Shown one piece after another: positions 42,481 through 53,333 of a DNA stretch of 64,000 nucleotides. Under the pieces are notes generated by a model. It searched no databases. It was given only the letters and a program-made list of their open reading frames with translations, and had not been told where the DNA came from. This stretch comes from Ditylenchus dipsaci (Eukaryota; Nematoda; Chromadorea; Rhabditida; Anguinidae): the NCBI GenBank assembly GCA_004194705.1, contig SADC01000282.1, positions 144,683-208,682 on the forward strand, read 5' to 3'. The position numbers and the translations under genes were made by a program. How positions within the stretch are numbered: the first letter of the stretch is position 1; the number at the start of each line of letters is the position of its first letter.

Positions 42481-45400
42481 GGCTGTACCGAGAAAGGTAA
42501 AAAAATATTTGGTAAAAGGCACATTTGGTAAAAAAACTTTTTGGTAAAAAAATTTTGGTAAAGGCACATTTGGTAAAATTTTTTTGGTAAAAGCACATTT
42601 GGTAAAATTTTTTTTGGTAAAGGCACATTTGGTAAAATTTTTTTGGTAAAGGCACATTTGGTAAAATTTCTTTTGGTAAAGGCACATTTGGTAAAATTTC
42701 TTTTGGTAAGGCACTTTTGGGGTTATTTCAGTGTCAATGGTCTTCTCTTTTCGTCTTTTCTTCTTCTTTCCCTCCCTTTTAAGTTGTATCTAGTATTCTT
42801 CCAGTAACATTCTCTTCAATTTATTTCATACTGGTTACATCTGTGTCTTCATCAGCTCTCAGTGCACATGTGGCTCAATCCTGATGGTAATGTGCCATTA
42901 CCCATATGGACAGATCAACCCTTATGAACCATTTGCTGACAAATAGTGCTATTGTTTATATTGCTATTGAAAATTGAGTGAGAACTCTTGTTTAACGGGA
43001 TCCAAATTGCGATATCAGCCATCCTTACCCGATAACCTGAGATGTATACCCATGGTCAGCTGTGTCAATGGTTCTCTTTTTTTAAACTTTTTTCTTTTCT
43101 TTTAGTATTTTTCCCAGTAAAATTGTCCTCAAAGGTTACACTCTGGTGGTCTGCATATGGACCGGACCCAGGTGTATTTTTTATAAAAAGGGGTACCTCA
43201 TAAGCGGAGTATATTTTAGAGAGAGTCGACTGTATCCATATAGTCCGATCCGTCCTCAGCACCTAGGTGTTTGCGATGATTCATCAGTACCCCCAATTAT
43301 CAATTAAAAACAATAGACAGTGTCACACCTTTATCACCATTCTCATTTCCTTTATTTATTCAACACCAAACATTCAGTAAAGAAATTTCAACAATGCGAG
43401 TGATAACATTTGGTTCAACGATATATATCATACCTCAGATTTACTGGTTTCTCCTTCTTTGACGCGGCGTTCTCTCATATCCTCCAACACTTAACCCAGC
43501 AGTTGCCAAAGCTTCGACGCGATCACTTCCCTCTTCTGATTGCGACTGAATATGCCGAAGAGAGCGAGCAATAGTTGTGAGGCCTACTATTCTGTTGTCA
43601 GCATCGAAAGTTCGGATCGCTAATTGAAGGCACTCAAGCTTTCGCGCTGCAGATCTGTTTCACTGCGCTCCGTTGTTGAAAGTGACTCAATGCGGATGTA
43701 TTGGTGGCGGGAGATTACACCTGGAAAAAATCACGATGGTCTTAATCGACAACAGACAAAAAGATCGCACCTATTTCCTTTTGAACAAATTTAGGCTCTT
43801 CCACAAAGAATGACCCTTTTCTTTTGTTGCTGCATTTATGGACCTATGCCAGGATTCTAGCGCACAAGTCGTAGTCGGATCCCCTTCCAGCGATTCTGCG
43901 TGTTTGTTCCATAAGTCAATTTCAAAGCGAGGTGCGGCTGAATTTCCATCTTCAGAACTTCGTCGAACCAAGTTCTAAACTTCAAAATAATGCTTATGTG
44001 TTAGTTTTTGCGAAATTTAAAATGCTCACATATTCAAAGTAGCGGAGAAAACGATCCAAGCCAGGATAATTGCTGTTTTGCCCAAATTGGCTAAACCTCT
44101 CTTGCTGAAAATCAGTAAGATTTTCGAAAGCGCACACGACTTGAGAAGAAGGTAGGAAAGCGAGGCACTGAAACAGTCGAAGGTATTCATTCAGCTGTGC
44201 ATCGCTTTGGTAAAGTTGATCCAGCTTCACCTATAAGCACAGTATCACAGAAATAAGTTAATTTTTATCAAACGACCTTTCTGATCCACACCTGCAATGC
44301 CTGCGAAAAATGAAAGTAACAACATGAATGGCGAGCCCCTAAGTTTAATGGAATCAGTCAAAACAATAGAGAAGATTTTGATGTAAAGAGAAAGATATTA
44401 CTGGGAAAATGCTGTCGAATGGCACATCTTTCAGCCACCTCGAAATCGCTAAGTATCAGTTCTGGCGCCCAATCTGTTCGTAGCTTCTGTCCCATGTACG
44501 CGCTGACAAATTGAAATACTTCGAGATATGATTCAGATGTAGATCTTGCCATGAAAACGGCTAACGCTGGCACGAACTTATTATTTACGCATAGATGGAT
44601 TGCAAAAACCTGTCTCCATTTTTTTGGCCTTGTTCGGAAGGTTGAGTCCATGGCAATAATTGTACTTGCTGCCAGCTTCTTAAAACATAACCATTTTAAA
44701 GAACTTATGCAAATCAAATACCTGCAACATAAACTTTGAAGTGAGAATGATGATTCTATTTGCAACTGTTTTGCCTGAATCGTAGAAAACGAATGGCTCA
44801 CCATCATCATACATCAACCAATCAAGAGGAATTTCCAGATGTCCTGGCCCAGTTCTCCCAGGAGGATAATGATATGCCTTCTTTAAAAGCAACCAATTAA
44901 AGGTAATTTTAAATTACATTCTAGAACTTACTTTCTTTCTTCGCTCCAAATTCTGTCTCATGCTTTGGTGTCCATAGCTGCAATCACAGACTCATCGCCC
45001 CTCTCATTCCATCTTCCAGCACATCACGAATAGACTGCTGAAATAAATACAAGTCAGCTGTAACTAATCATGTACGATAGAACTAACGTTAGGATTAGCC
45101 GACATTGAGTTCTTTGAACTCTGCTCGATTTTTCGTTTGCTGACTTTAATCGGATCCGCAAAATGTGAATGCCCAGATGCCAATTCTTCTTCATACTCAT
45201 TATTTTCAGTCGAACTTGCATCGGACATCCTTGATTCGACTTTACGCAGTAGAACGACCTGTGGCGTAATTTGTCCTTCTTAATCCTATCTGAGCGACAA
45301 TGGAAAAAGAAGCTGTAAAGCGAAAATTGAAACGATATCGCATAAAAAGTTCAAGTCCTCCAAAAAAACGCACCATTTGTAGGTAGCATTGGTTGACCCT

Positions 45401-45977
45401 TATGCTTAGCACGAATTGCAGAGCTGGTTTGGGATGCACTTGCTTGAAAAGAGTTCTGGCTCCCTGTGGAACTGGCGATAAATTATTGACCGTGCCTACC
45501 CTCAGACTGACTGGTTGAACTCTGCCGATTATCTTCTCCATCGGTTTCTGATTCTTCGGTATATTCGTCTCCCAGGTTGTTCCTTCGATCATCTTCGTTG
45601 CTTACAAGTGACTCTTCGTCGGATCCAAACATCTTAACCGTTTCTGTTAATACAAGCAAAGTAGGTATCATAATATCTGTGACACTAAAATAACCCCAAA
45701 AGTGCCTTACCAAAAGAAATTTTACCAAATGTGCCTTTACAAAAAAAATTTACCAAATGTGCCTTTACCAAAAGAAAATTTACCAAATATGCCTTTACCA
45801 AAAAAAATTTTACCAAATGTGCCTTTACCAAAAGAAATTTTACCAAATGTGCTTTTACAAAAAAAATTTTACCAAATGTGCCTTTACCAAAAAAATTTTA
45901 CCAAACTTTTTTTACCAAAAAGTTTTTTTACCAAATGTGCCTTTTACCAAATATTTTTTTACCTTTCTCGGTACAGC
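42481..45977 (-). mobile_element. Mutator-like (MULE) element with 9-bp TSD
   Basis: Begins GGCTGTACCGAGAAAGG and ends CCTTTCTCGGTACAGC, flanked by ATTATTTTC (42472-42480, 45978-45986). The inverted repeats (~250 bp each) are themselves tandem arrays of ~26 bp units, GGTAAAGGCACATTTGGTAA with A/T filler; the periodic frames they give are not genes. The transposase gene is on the minus strand. Just inside are a TA-rich stretch and a solo pogo-like end (GAGAGAGTCGACTG, 43.22 kb). Confidence 0.93.
43441..45632 (-). CDS. MULE transposase with FLYWCH-type finger
   Basis: Starts MFGSDEESLVSNEDD (ATG 45632), acidic N-terminus, intron at 45499. Then come a FLYWCH-like finger (RAKHKGQPMLPTNGAFF, RSFYCVKSNQGCPMQVRL), ASGHSHFADPIKVSKRKIEQ, PPGRTGPGHLEIPLDWL and the catalytic core: AMDSTFRTRPKKWRQVFAIH (first D), PALAVFMARSTSESYLEVFQ and LILSDFEVAERCAIRQHFP (second D). 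Last come CLAFLPSSQVVCAFENLTDF, then CALESWHRSINAATKEKGHS, and a tail ending GGYERTPRQRRRNQ at 43441. Introns are short. The transposase would cut and paste elements with these long terminal repeats. A frame slip after CPMQVRL (about 45.2 kb) must be resolved by an unseen intron or is a real break, so activity is uncertain. Exon joins near 43.7 kb are provisional. Confidence 0.88.
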
Positions 45978-46289
45978 ATTATTTTCTTCAGCTAAAAAAT
46001 TGCGGGAAAAAGCAGAAAAATTATTTCTGCTTTTTGTTACTTGAGTTTAGCCGAGAACTTTTCGCCAACTGCGAAGCCATATGAGAAAATAACTATGCTT
46101 TTTTCAAGTTGTGAAAAAGCATAATTATTAATTATGCTTTTTCTAATGTATGGAAAAGCATAGTTATTTATTATGCCTTTTCCAATTATGGAAAGGCATA
46201 GTTATTAATTATGCTTTTTCTCAAGTTTCGTTTGGCCGACTACTATGCTTTTTAAAAGTGGCATAATAGAGCATGATAAATGGATGAAA

Positions 46290-46900
46290 CAGATGAAGAT
46301 GACTAGTACTGCTCTATGGTCCTAATTAAAATCGTATTTTCTCTGTATGTTAGCCCAGAATCGTGTCGAAAGACTAGAATCGTGACTACACATTGTGGTC
46401 CTATCTAACTCCACACTTGGGTGGTCCTATCCAACCTCACACTTGGGTGATCCCACCAACCACACACTTAGGTGGTCCTATCCAACCATACACTTGGGTG
46501 GTCTTATCCAACCTTATACTTGGGTGATTCTATATATATATATTGTATACCCAGGTCGGGAAGTCTACATGCGGAGATTTTACACTTTTTGGTCGAGTAC
46601 CTCAATTACGAGTAGGATCCAAAATTTTTGAGTCTTGTACTTGGTGAAGATCAAGATGGCTAATGCTGTGTTATAGTCCTAATTTAATTTATTTTTTGTC
46701 TGTATATTAACCCAACGAAAACCTAGAATCCGGGTTACACACACTGCGGTCCTACCCAATCATACACTTAGGTGATCCTATTCAACCTCATACTTAGGTG
46801 GTCTTATCCAGCCTCATACTTAGATAATCCTATCCAGCCTCATACTTAATTGGTCCTATCCAACCTCCTACTTAGGTGTTCCTATCTATATTGTAGTACC
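46290..46900 (+). repeat. duplicated block with ~26-bp minisatellite
   Basis: Units like GGTGGTCCTATCCAACCTCA..CACTTG repeat about five times at 46.4-46.53 and again at 46.75-46.88 kb, each preceded by related sequence (GAAGAT.AAGATG, TATGTTAGCCCA). The second half is a diverged tandem duplicate of the first, about 345 bp apart. Confidence 0.7.
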
Positions 46901-47019
46901 CAGGTAGTAAATTGTTGGTATGGTGTAGGTAGTTTTCGGTATTTTGGAGTGGTTTGCGGGGGGGGGAGGGCTGGTTTAACGGTGGCATAGTCCGAAAATA
47001 GGTTTCGCGGCGGAGCAGT

Positions 47020-47145
47020 TTTAGTATACACCCTTCAAATTAAAAATTTAAAAAAAAATTGCCTTGGTCCGCCAAGCTAATTTGACTGAAGGGTGTATAC
47101 CAGACTTGAGTGAAGGGTGTATACTAGAATTTAGCCTCTGCGGCT
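47020..47145. repeat. short element with TATACACCCTTCA words
   Basis: TAGTATACACCCTTCAAATT pairs with TGAAGGGTGTATAC, the latter twice, around a poly-A stretch. Confidence 0.5.
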
Positions 47146-47287
47146 ACAAAAAGAAACCAAAAAGAAAAGAACGACCCAAGCCATTTTTCAGTTCATCCAA
47201 GTGTACAACCACTTGACCAAGTCAACCTACCTAAGCGGACACAACCCCAACCCAATTAATCAACCAAAAACACACATAATATAGGCT

Positions 47288-47293
47288 TTTATT
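47288..47293 (-). terminator. poly(A) signal of the NAP1-like gene
   Basis: AATAAA on the minus strand about 80 bases after the stop codon. Confidence 0.5.
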
Positions 47294-47374
47294 GACAACA
47301 ACGACGTTCAGTAACAACCGCTTAACAATAAAATTTCATGGAGACTGAGAAGCTTCTGTAATCTATGGAGATTC

Positions 47375-48538
47375 TTATTCGTCTTCATCATCGTCCCCAT
47401 CAGAATCACCATCAGAATCTTCCTGCAATAAAAAAGACGCGTGGTATATCAAGTCAAAATGAATCTGATAAAAATACACTGTCTTCATCCTCACCGAAAC
47501 CGTCAAAATCATCATCCTCAACACACTCACTGGTAAAGAAGAGAACAGCACGCGGGACAATCTGATCACTAATGATTTCGCCAGTTTCGGAGTCTGCATG
47601 CACAACAAGTTCGGCTTTGGGATAGAGAATCAAATTTCACTGCATATTATTAAAAATATAGAAATGAATTTTACATTAAGATCCTGAGACAAACCTTTGA
47701 GAGCAGCATCGAAGAAGTTGAATAAACTCTCGTTTGGCACATAAGTTTGGCACTTTGGCTCGTTTGGCAAGTTTGGAAGTTTGGCTCGTTTGGCACATGG
47801 CACATTGGCACAGAACCGAAAGGGTCGTCTATAAATACAAAACTTGACACTGTGAATCACAAAGCACGTCTAAGGTACCGTTGTCCGGAGCGGTCTTCAG
47901 CTTGTAATACTTGGTCAAGACAGTATTTCGTGAAATAAGGATTCCCAGCAAAGTGAAATAGCAGCGAAGAGCCCTGGAATCTAAAGAGTAAACTACATGC
48001 ATAACTGGATCAAAGATACTCACAGTGGATCCGTATGAACTTGGCAACGAGATGTCGAGAAGAAAACTTCAGGGTGGAGGCATCTACTCATGGATCATAT
48101 CACTGATCTGCGACATGTTGTTCATAGCATGGAACCAAATCCCGGCGCTCCCTCGATGGTGTTCCCTCGATCGGAGAATTACTTTCCAACTTCTAAGAAA
48201 GGCGCTCCATGTTTGAAGATATAAAGACAGAAAAAGGAAATACCTGAAGCTCATCCTCGTCAAGGTTCCGAATCAACGGAACGTCACACTCCTCATCAGC
48301 AGGCTCATGTTCTCCAACGACTACGGCTTCGCGCTAGAAACGGAATACTAATGGCATAATTAAGTCAGCGGAAAATAAAATCAACTGACCTTGAGATTGA
48401 TGGCATTGAACAAAGGTTGATTTTCCTTCTTAAGCTCATGAACTCGATGATAGAACTTGCTTTCCAAGTCGATACTCTCCAATTGGTACTTCTTAAGAGC
48501 TCGCACGCGACGCTGCACTTCTGTCTGTCGATCATCAA
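47375..48538 (-). CDS. NAP1/SET-family nucleosome assembly protein, 5'-incomplete, inside hAT-2
   Basis: Exons: 48390-48538 (VRALKKYQLESIDLESKFYH, HELKKENQPLFNAINLK), 48244-48333 (VVVGEHEPADEECDVP, LDEDELQ), about 48050-48215 (IWFHAMNNMSQISDMIHE), 47830-47985 (SSLLFHFAGNPYFT, then NTVLTKYYKLKTAPDN), 47695-47740 (VPNESLFNFFDAALK), 47478-47620 (LVVHADSETGEIISDQIVPR, AVLFFTSECVEDDDFDGF) and 47375-47422 (acidic EDSDGDSDGDDDEDE tail, stop). Order and motifs follow NAP1: the dimerisation helix, the earmuff domain with F-x-F-x-N-x-YF..vL.K.Y, S/N-FFnFF, IVPRAV.FFT and the acidic tail. Such proteins chaperone H2A-H2B. One G is missing after ATCCATGAG and one A is extra at ACGAAAT. The first exon, with the start codon, was not found before the transposon end. 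Confidence 0.88.
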
Positions 48539-48589
48539 CTAGGAGAAAAAATATATGAATAACAAAAAAATCAAGGACTTGCTGATAAA

Positions 48590-48800
48590 TTTTCTAGAAC
48601 ACAACACAATGGACGAGTACCAGGCTCGGTGAGTGTGGGATTTGAAAAATCTGACTTTGAACAGGCTGTGGTGCGGGTGTGGGTCTAGTGTGAGTGCGGG
48701 ATTTTCAAATGCTATTGTGAACACGAGTGTGGGTCTGGGTGTGGGTGCGGCTGTGGGTGCGAGATTTTGGGTTATGTGAACGTAGCTTAAAACATCAAGA
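48590..48800. repeat. GTGGGTGTGGGT repeat stretch
   Basis: TGTGGGTGTGGGTCTGGGTG-type words, with CGGTGAGTGTGGGATTT and CACTAGACCC-like inverses; a decayed MITE between the NAP1-like gene and the right end of hAT-2. Confidence 0.4.
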
Positions 48801-49629
48801 CCCACATCGGCTTTTCAAAAAGCGAGAAACATCATCAAAATATCGGCTGTTTCAAAAAGCCGAGAAAAATGATCAAAAATTGTCGGCTTTTTAGAAAAGC
48901 CAAAAAATTTTATTAAATTTTCGGCTTTTAAAAGCTGAGAAATTTTCGAAATTAAATATGCTTTTGAAAAGCCGAGAAAAGTCATCGAATTAATTATGCT
49001 TTCCAAAAGGCAGAGAAAAATTGTGAAATCAAATATGCTTTTCAGAAGCATAGTTTCGCGGTCTGCTTTTTTCAAAAACTGTTGATGAGCATATTTATTT
49101 TCTCGGCCATTCATAAATTTTGTAAAAGCAGATGCTTCGGCTTTTTTGACCCCTCTTTTTCGGCCGCACTGGAAACACTGCTGCTGGTACAAATAAATGG
49201 TGGCAAAAGACACACAAGAAGTATAACAGACCGAAATTATACAAGAAGTTGTCGAATTATTTGTAATTGTGTCTTCTATTGTTTGTTGTTGTACAGATGA
49301 AATAAAATTGAGTTTAGGACAGAGCTATCTTTTTTCCAAAAAATGACAGATGGTGAAAGGGACATTTTGACCATTTTTAAATAAAAGGAGTCATTTTATC
49401 CAGTGCTCATTGCCATTTTCAAGCGAAAAAAAAATATTTTGACTAAATTTCAAAAAAAATATTTGGTGTTCTATAAAAAAAGGGATCTTTTTTAAAAAAG
49501 ACGTCTGGGAGCCCTAGTTCAGGTTAAGATTTCATGAAGGTCAATGGAATAAGTAAAGTGAATATTGAGAGAAACACGAGCTTCATAAAAATATAAGGGC
49601 TAAACTCCATATACCTCGATGGGTTCGCA

Positions 49630-49750
49630 GGGGGCTTGATGGGTTAGAGATGCGCGCACTCATTTACCTTAGACATAATTCCTAGAACTAGTCTTGATCA
49701 TAAAATATATAGAGGCTCTTTTTTGCACCGCTCCAATGACCAAACGAGGT
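49630..49750. repeat. fragment of the splice-donor-like hairpin repeat
   Basis: GAGATGCGCGCACTCATTTACCTTAGAC followed by TTCCTAGAACTAGTCTTGATCA and ATAGAGGCTCTTTTTTGC, matching the copies at 14.7 and 63.8 kb. Confidence 0.55.
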
Positions 49751-50097
49751 AAAAATATACAAGCCGAGGTGTTCAGTAACTATAGTGGGGCGCCCGTCCG
49801 CCCGGCCGTCCCGTCCTGGACGGCGCCGGAAAAGTGGACGGCCGGACGGTTGGAGGCGGACGAAAAAGAGAGGACGGCCGGCTAATGGGACGGCGGACGG
49901 CCAGCCAGCTGGTGGCCGGACAGCCGACAGAGGTAGATTCCGACGGGGCCGCAAAGGATGGAATTATCAACAAAATTTATACACGATCGGAATTTTTATT
50001 GCTTTTGTCTTTGTTAAGTCCAATTTTCAATCCTTTGTCATGTGTACGTCAATAATTTTTTTTGAAATTTTTTTAAAAACTGTGAGAGTGTGTTTCA

Positions 50098-51420
50098 AGA
50101 CTCTACCTGTTTGCGTCCAAATTGTTTGCGCCAAAATCGTTATAGCTAAAGCCGTTACATTTTTAATTATTAGCTTGCTACATATGTTTTTCTAAGTAAT
50201 TACGTGGACATTATCATTTACAAGTAAATGCTCGAACTGATGCCAGAGAGAAGAGCTATATTTTGGACTGCTCATCGATTGGATACAAAAAGTGATTGGA
50301 TACATCGATTGGATACACCATCGATTGGATACATCGATTGGATACACCATCGATTGGATACATCGATTGGATACACTTTTTCAAATTCGTGCCATTTTTA
50401 ACTCAAAAACAACCTAACTTGCAACAAATAGTTTTGTCATTTTATATTGTTCATTTCGTGAGCTTTGTTTTCAGTAATAACATTATATGGTGCATTTTTA
50501 CAATTCTATTCTCTGCGTTTTAGATAATCTTGGCTAACATGGAACTTGTTCACTCAAAACGCATTGGTCCAAGAACTGCTCCGAAAACTTATACTGAGGG
50601 GTCCGCGACAATTGACCGCCTGGTCTGTTTGACCCCCGTGGCTTTTTGACTACTTACACGCTGAATCCGATAAAGACGTTGTTTCCGACCACTTTCCATC
50701 GAAAATTTTGACTTTTCTAGATTTTCTACCTGCCTGCCTTCGGCAGGCAACCTAATTCAATAGGAAGCCCTTTGGGGTACATGGTCCGGATAAGGGCTGA
50801 CCCTTTGGGGTACATGGTACGGGATAATGCTGACCCTTTTATGATCCACATAGCTTTTTCTTGGTGCAGCACCAGTAAGCTTTCAAACTATCATGGTTAT
50901 ACGTCATTTTCTTCTTCGCTTGAATAGTCGCTGAGTTCGTTAACGATTAGGCGCACGAGTTCTATATTAGCATCTATCGGATTGCTAAATTTTATATTTA
51001 TAGTAATATCGATGTTCAAAGAAAAAAAAGTGTAAAGTGTATCCAATCGATGTATCCAATCGATGGTGTATCCAATCGATGTATCCAATCACTTTTTGTA
51101 TCCAATCGATGGTTTACCATATTTTGAGCATAAGGTTGTAAAATGACCATATTTGCAAAATTTAATGAAAACGCCTAAATTTCCGGAATCCTGAACTTTT
51201 TTGAAACTTTTGGGGTTTTTAGTGAATTTTGTAGGTGTGGTCATTTACAATCTTATACTCGAAATGTAGCCCGTCTCTCTAGCATCAATTTGAGTATTAA
51301 CTTGTAAATGAGAATACCTATGAAATTACTTAGAAAAACCATATGTAGCAGCTAATTAATTAAAAATGTAACGGTTTTGCTATAACGTTTTTTGGCGCAA
51401 ACGGGGTAGAGCCGTTTCAA
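50098..51420. repeat. inverted repeat, GTTTGCGCCAAAA arms
   Basis: TTTGCGCCAAAATCGTTATA pairs with TATAACGTTTTTTGGCGCAA; AGCTTGCTACATATG and AGTAATTACG-type arms continue inward. Confidence 0.6.
50270..51112. mobile_element. inverted-repeat element with ATCGATTGGATAC arrays
   Basis: Five tandem copies of CATCGATTGGATACA at the left and five inverted copies at the right. Inside, short frames (plus 50540-50649; minus 50890-51000, ending DYSSEEENDV) look like decayed coding sequence of an unidentified transposase. Confidence 0.7.
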
Positions 51421-51745
51421 AAGGATAATTCTTTTTTCTGGGGCAAATTTACTTTTTTTAGGGCAAATTTACTTTTTTTTTCGGGGCAAATTTTTTTTGG
51501 AGTAAATTCATTTTTTCTGGGGCAAATATACTTCTTTTTCGAACAGAAATACTTTTTTTGGGCAAAAATATTATTTCTGGAGCAAATTTATTTTTTATGG
51601 GGCAAATGTATTTCTATATGGGGCAAATTTTTTCTGTTTACAAAGAATTTTTCAAAGAGACAATTTTTTTTCAGTAGTATTTCTGCCCCAAAAGGAAGTT
51701 TATTTGCCCAAAAACAAGTATATTTGCCCCAGAAAACAGGATATC
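51419..51745. repeat. GGGGCAAATTTACTTTTTTT array
   Basis: About eight degenerate direct copies at the left and two inverted copies (ATTTGCCCCAGAAAACAGG) at the right, an asymmetric inverted-repeat element. Confidence 0.6.
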
Positions 51746-51789
51746 CGTTTTAAAATGCAATATGGTGACAATAACTTGTGAATTTTTTA

Positions 51790-51866
51790 AAGGGGCATGC
51801 TCACCTGTTAAATTCCTCCCGCCCATTCAAAATTTTTTCCTAATCATTGAACTTCTGTACGGAAAA
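51790..51866. repeat. half of a 'GGGCATGCCC' family MITE
   Basis: AAAGGGGCATGCTCACCTGT through CATTGAACTTCTGTACGG, cut off where a GTAGGCCAGCATATG repeat begins. Confidence 0.55.
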
Positions 51867-52392
51867 TTTTCTTCAGCAGTAGGCCAGCATATGGAAGTTT
51901 GGACTAATAAATGTCTCACGCACCTTTTTTGAGGCCTGGGACGTATATTGGGTATTTTTTACTAGCGTTTTAAAAAGGGAAGTTTTTAGAGGGCCATCCT
52001 ATACTAGGGTCAAACATTTTGTCTTATGGACGGCGGACGGCCGGCTACTTCGTACCGGCGGCAGGGGGAAATTTTTGAAAATCGGACGGCCGGCGAAAAT
52101 CTCAAAAGATGTGGGCGGGACGCCGTCCGAATTGCAAAAATGTGCCCCACTATTTCAGGTACCCTCTCCAGGTGGTTCGCCTTGGTCCCCAAGGAAAAAA
52201 GTCAAAATTTTCGAAACAAAGTTTTTTTCTGCAAATGTCTTTCCGCGCGCTAAAAACATTTTTTCTGCACGTTTTTAGTGCTAAAACGTTGAAATAATAC
52301 ATTCGACGCTCTCCATAAGGGACTCGAAGGGACCGACTTTTTTGTCCCTTATAGAGAGCGTCCCTTATGTAGAGCGTCGGTTCAGGTCAAAT

Positions 52393-52644
52393 TACCGTAT
52401 TTCCTCTAATTTCTCCCCTCCCTCTAATTACTCCCCCCCTAACTTCAAGTGGTCTTAAATTTCTGTTTTCATTTACTGTTTGAGCTGTGTAAAAAGTGCC
52501 TGAGAGGGATTTTAAAAATCTAACAGGCACTTTTTACACAGCTCAAACAGTAAATGAAAACAGAAATTTCAGGCCACCTAAAGTTTGGAAAAATTGCATG
52601 CCTCTAATTACTCCCCCGGGGGAGAAATTAGAGGAAATACGGTA
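52393..52644. mobile_element. CCGTATTT-family MITE, cassette TACTCCCC
   Basis: TACCGTATTTCCTCTAAT at the left, ATTAGAGGAAATACGGTA at the right. CTCTAATTACTCCCCC occurs at both ends, and the centre is a hairpin (AGTGCCTG...CAGGCACT). Confidence 0.88.
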
Positions 52645-52725
52645 TACTAACTCTGACCAAATCGGCCAAATTTTCTGTCCCTTATGGAGAGTTGTCCCTT
52701 ATGGAGGGGGTCTCTTATGCGTAAG

Positions 52726-53333
52726 TAGGGTTGTCGATGCATCGAAATTTTCGATTAATCGAATCGAAAAACCCAAAAAAATTTTGATTCCTCTTAATCA
52801 GTTAACGTGTTTCAGTGCACGAACTGGCTTTCTAATATAGCATCTAAATACGGCGGTTATCAAAAAAAGCTAGAATGTTACTCTAACTAGTTTTTTACAT
52901 AACTGTTCTGAATTTAAAGACCTTGAGTCTGGGCTAGCTAGTCTAAAAATTTGTCTCATTGTTTAAAAAAACAAATCAACACAACTACTTAAATAGACAA
53001 ACACTCGTGTTTTGCATATCATTTCGGACTTTGGCTTCCAAAAAATTACCTAAGACTTTTTTGGCTTTCAAAAATTACTTTGGGCTTGTGTTTTCTGGAA
53101 ATTATTTCACACTTTGCTTTTCAGCAATTACTTCGACTCTGGCTTTTCCATGTATACACATTCTCCGTGTGATATAAAAGGCTACCTTAAGACTACAGAA
53201 GATTCCATTAATAATGGAATCGAATCGATAATCGATAATCGAAATTTTCGATTAATCGAATCGAATCGATAATCGAAATTTTTCGATTAATGAGTGCGAT
53301 TAATCGATTTCGATTAATCGAATCGACAACCTA
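52726..53333. mobile_element. hAT-type MITE with CGATTAATCGAAT arrays
   Basis: Ends TAGGGTTGTCGAT and ATCGACAACCTA with near-identical 8-bp flanks TGCGTAAG / TGCATAAG. TTTCGATTAATCGAATCGA words are repeated at both ends. Confidence 0.82.

Larger units (their letters stand above)
42328..49190. mobile_element. hAT-2: 6.9-kb hAT-type element enclosing a NAP1-like gene and a MULE
   Basis: Ends CAGTGTTTCCAGT and ACTGGAAACACTG, with exact 8-bp duplications CTGCTGGT (42320-42327, 49191-49198). Subterminal arrays of GAAAAAGCATA / AAGCCGAGAAAAA words are at 42.34-42.44, 45.99-46.29 and 48.82-49.18 kb. The left arm is split by the MULE. Without the MULE the element is about 3.36 kb, has no transposase, and holds a minisatellite (46.29-46.9 kb) and the NAP1-like gene. 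Its terminal CAGTGTTTCCA equals that of hAT-1, so a related transposase could have moved it. Confidence 0.88.
49780..52157. mobile_element. inverted-repeat element with GGACGGCCGG arrays
   Basis: Left end ACTATAGTGGGGCGCCCGTC, right end GTGCCCCACTAT. Both ends carry GC-rich arrays of GGACGGCCGG, unlike the AT-rich middle. Two further inverted repeats are nested in it. Confidence 0.65.

Noticed and set aside
42438..42714. Long frames of periodic K/F/Y/Q/M/C residues on the minus strand, and their mirror at 45702-46084
   Set aside because: They are translations of the ~26-bp tandem units forming the MULE inverted repeats; all frames are open because the unit lacks stops.
49688..50055. Arginine/proline-rich frames
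   Set aside because: GGACGGCCGG array translated in several frames; no conserved motif.
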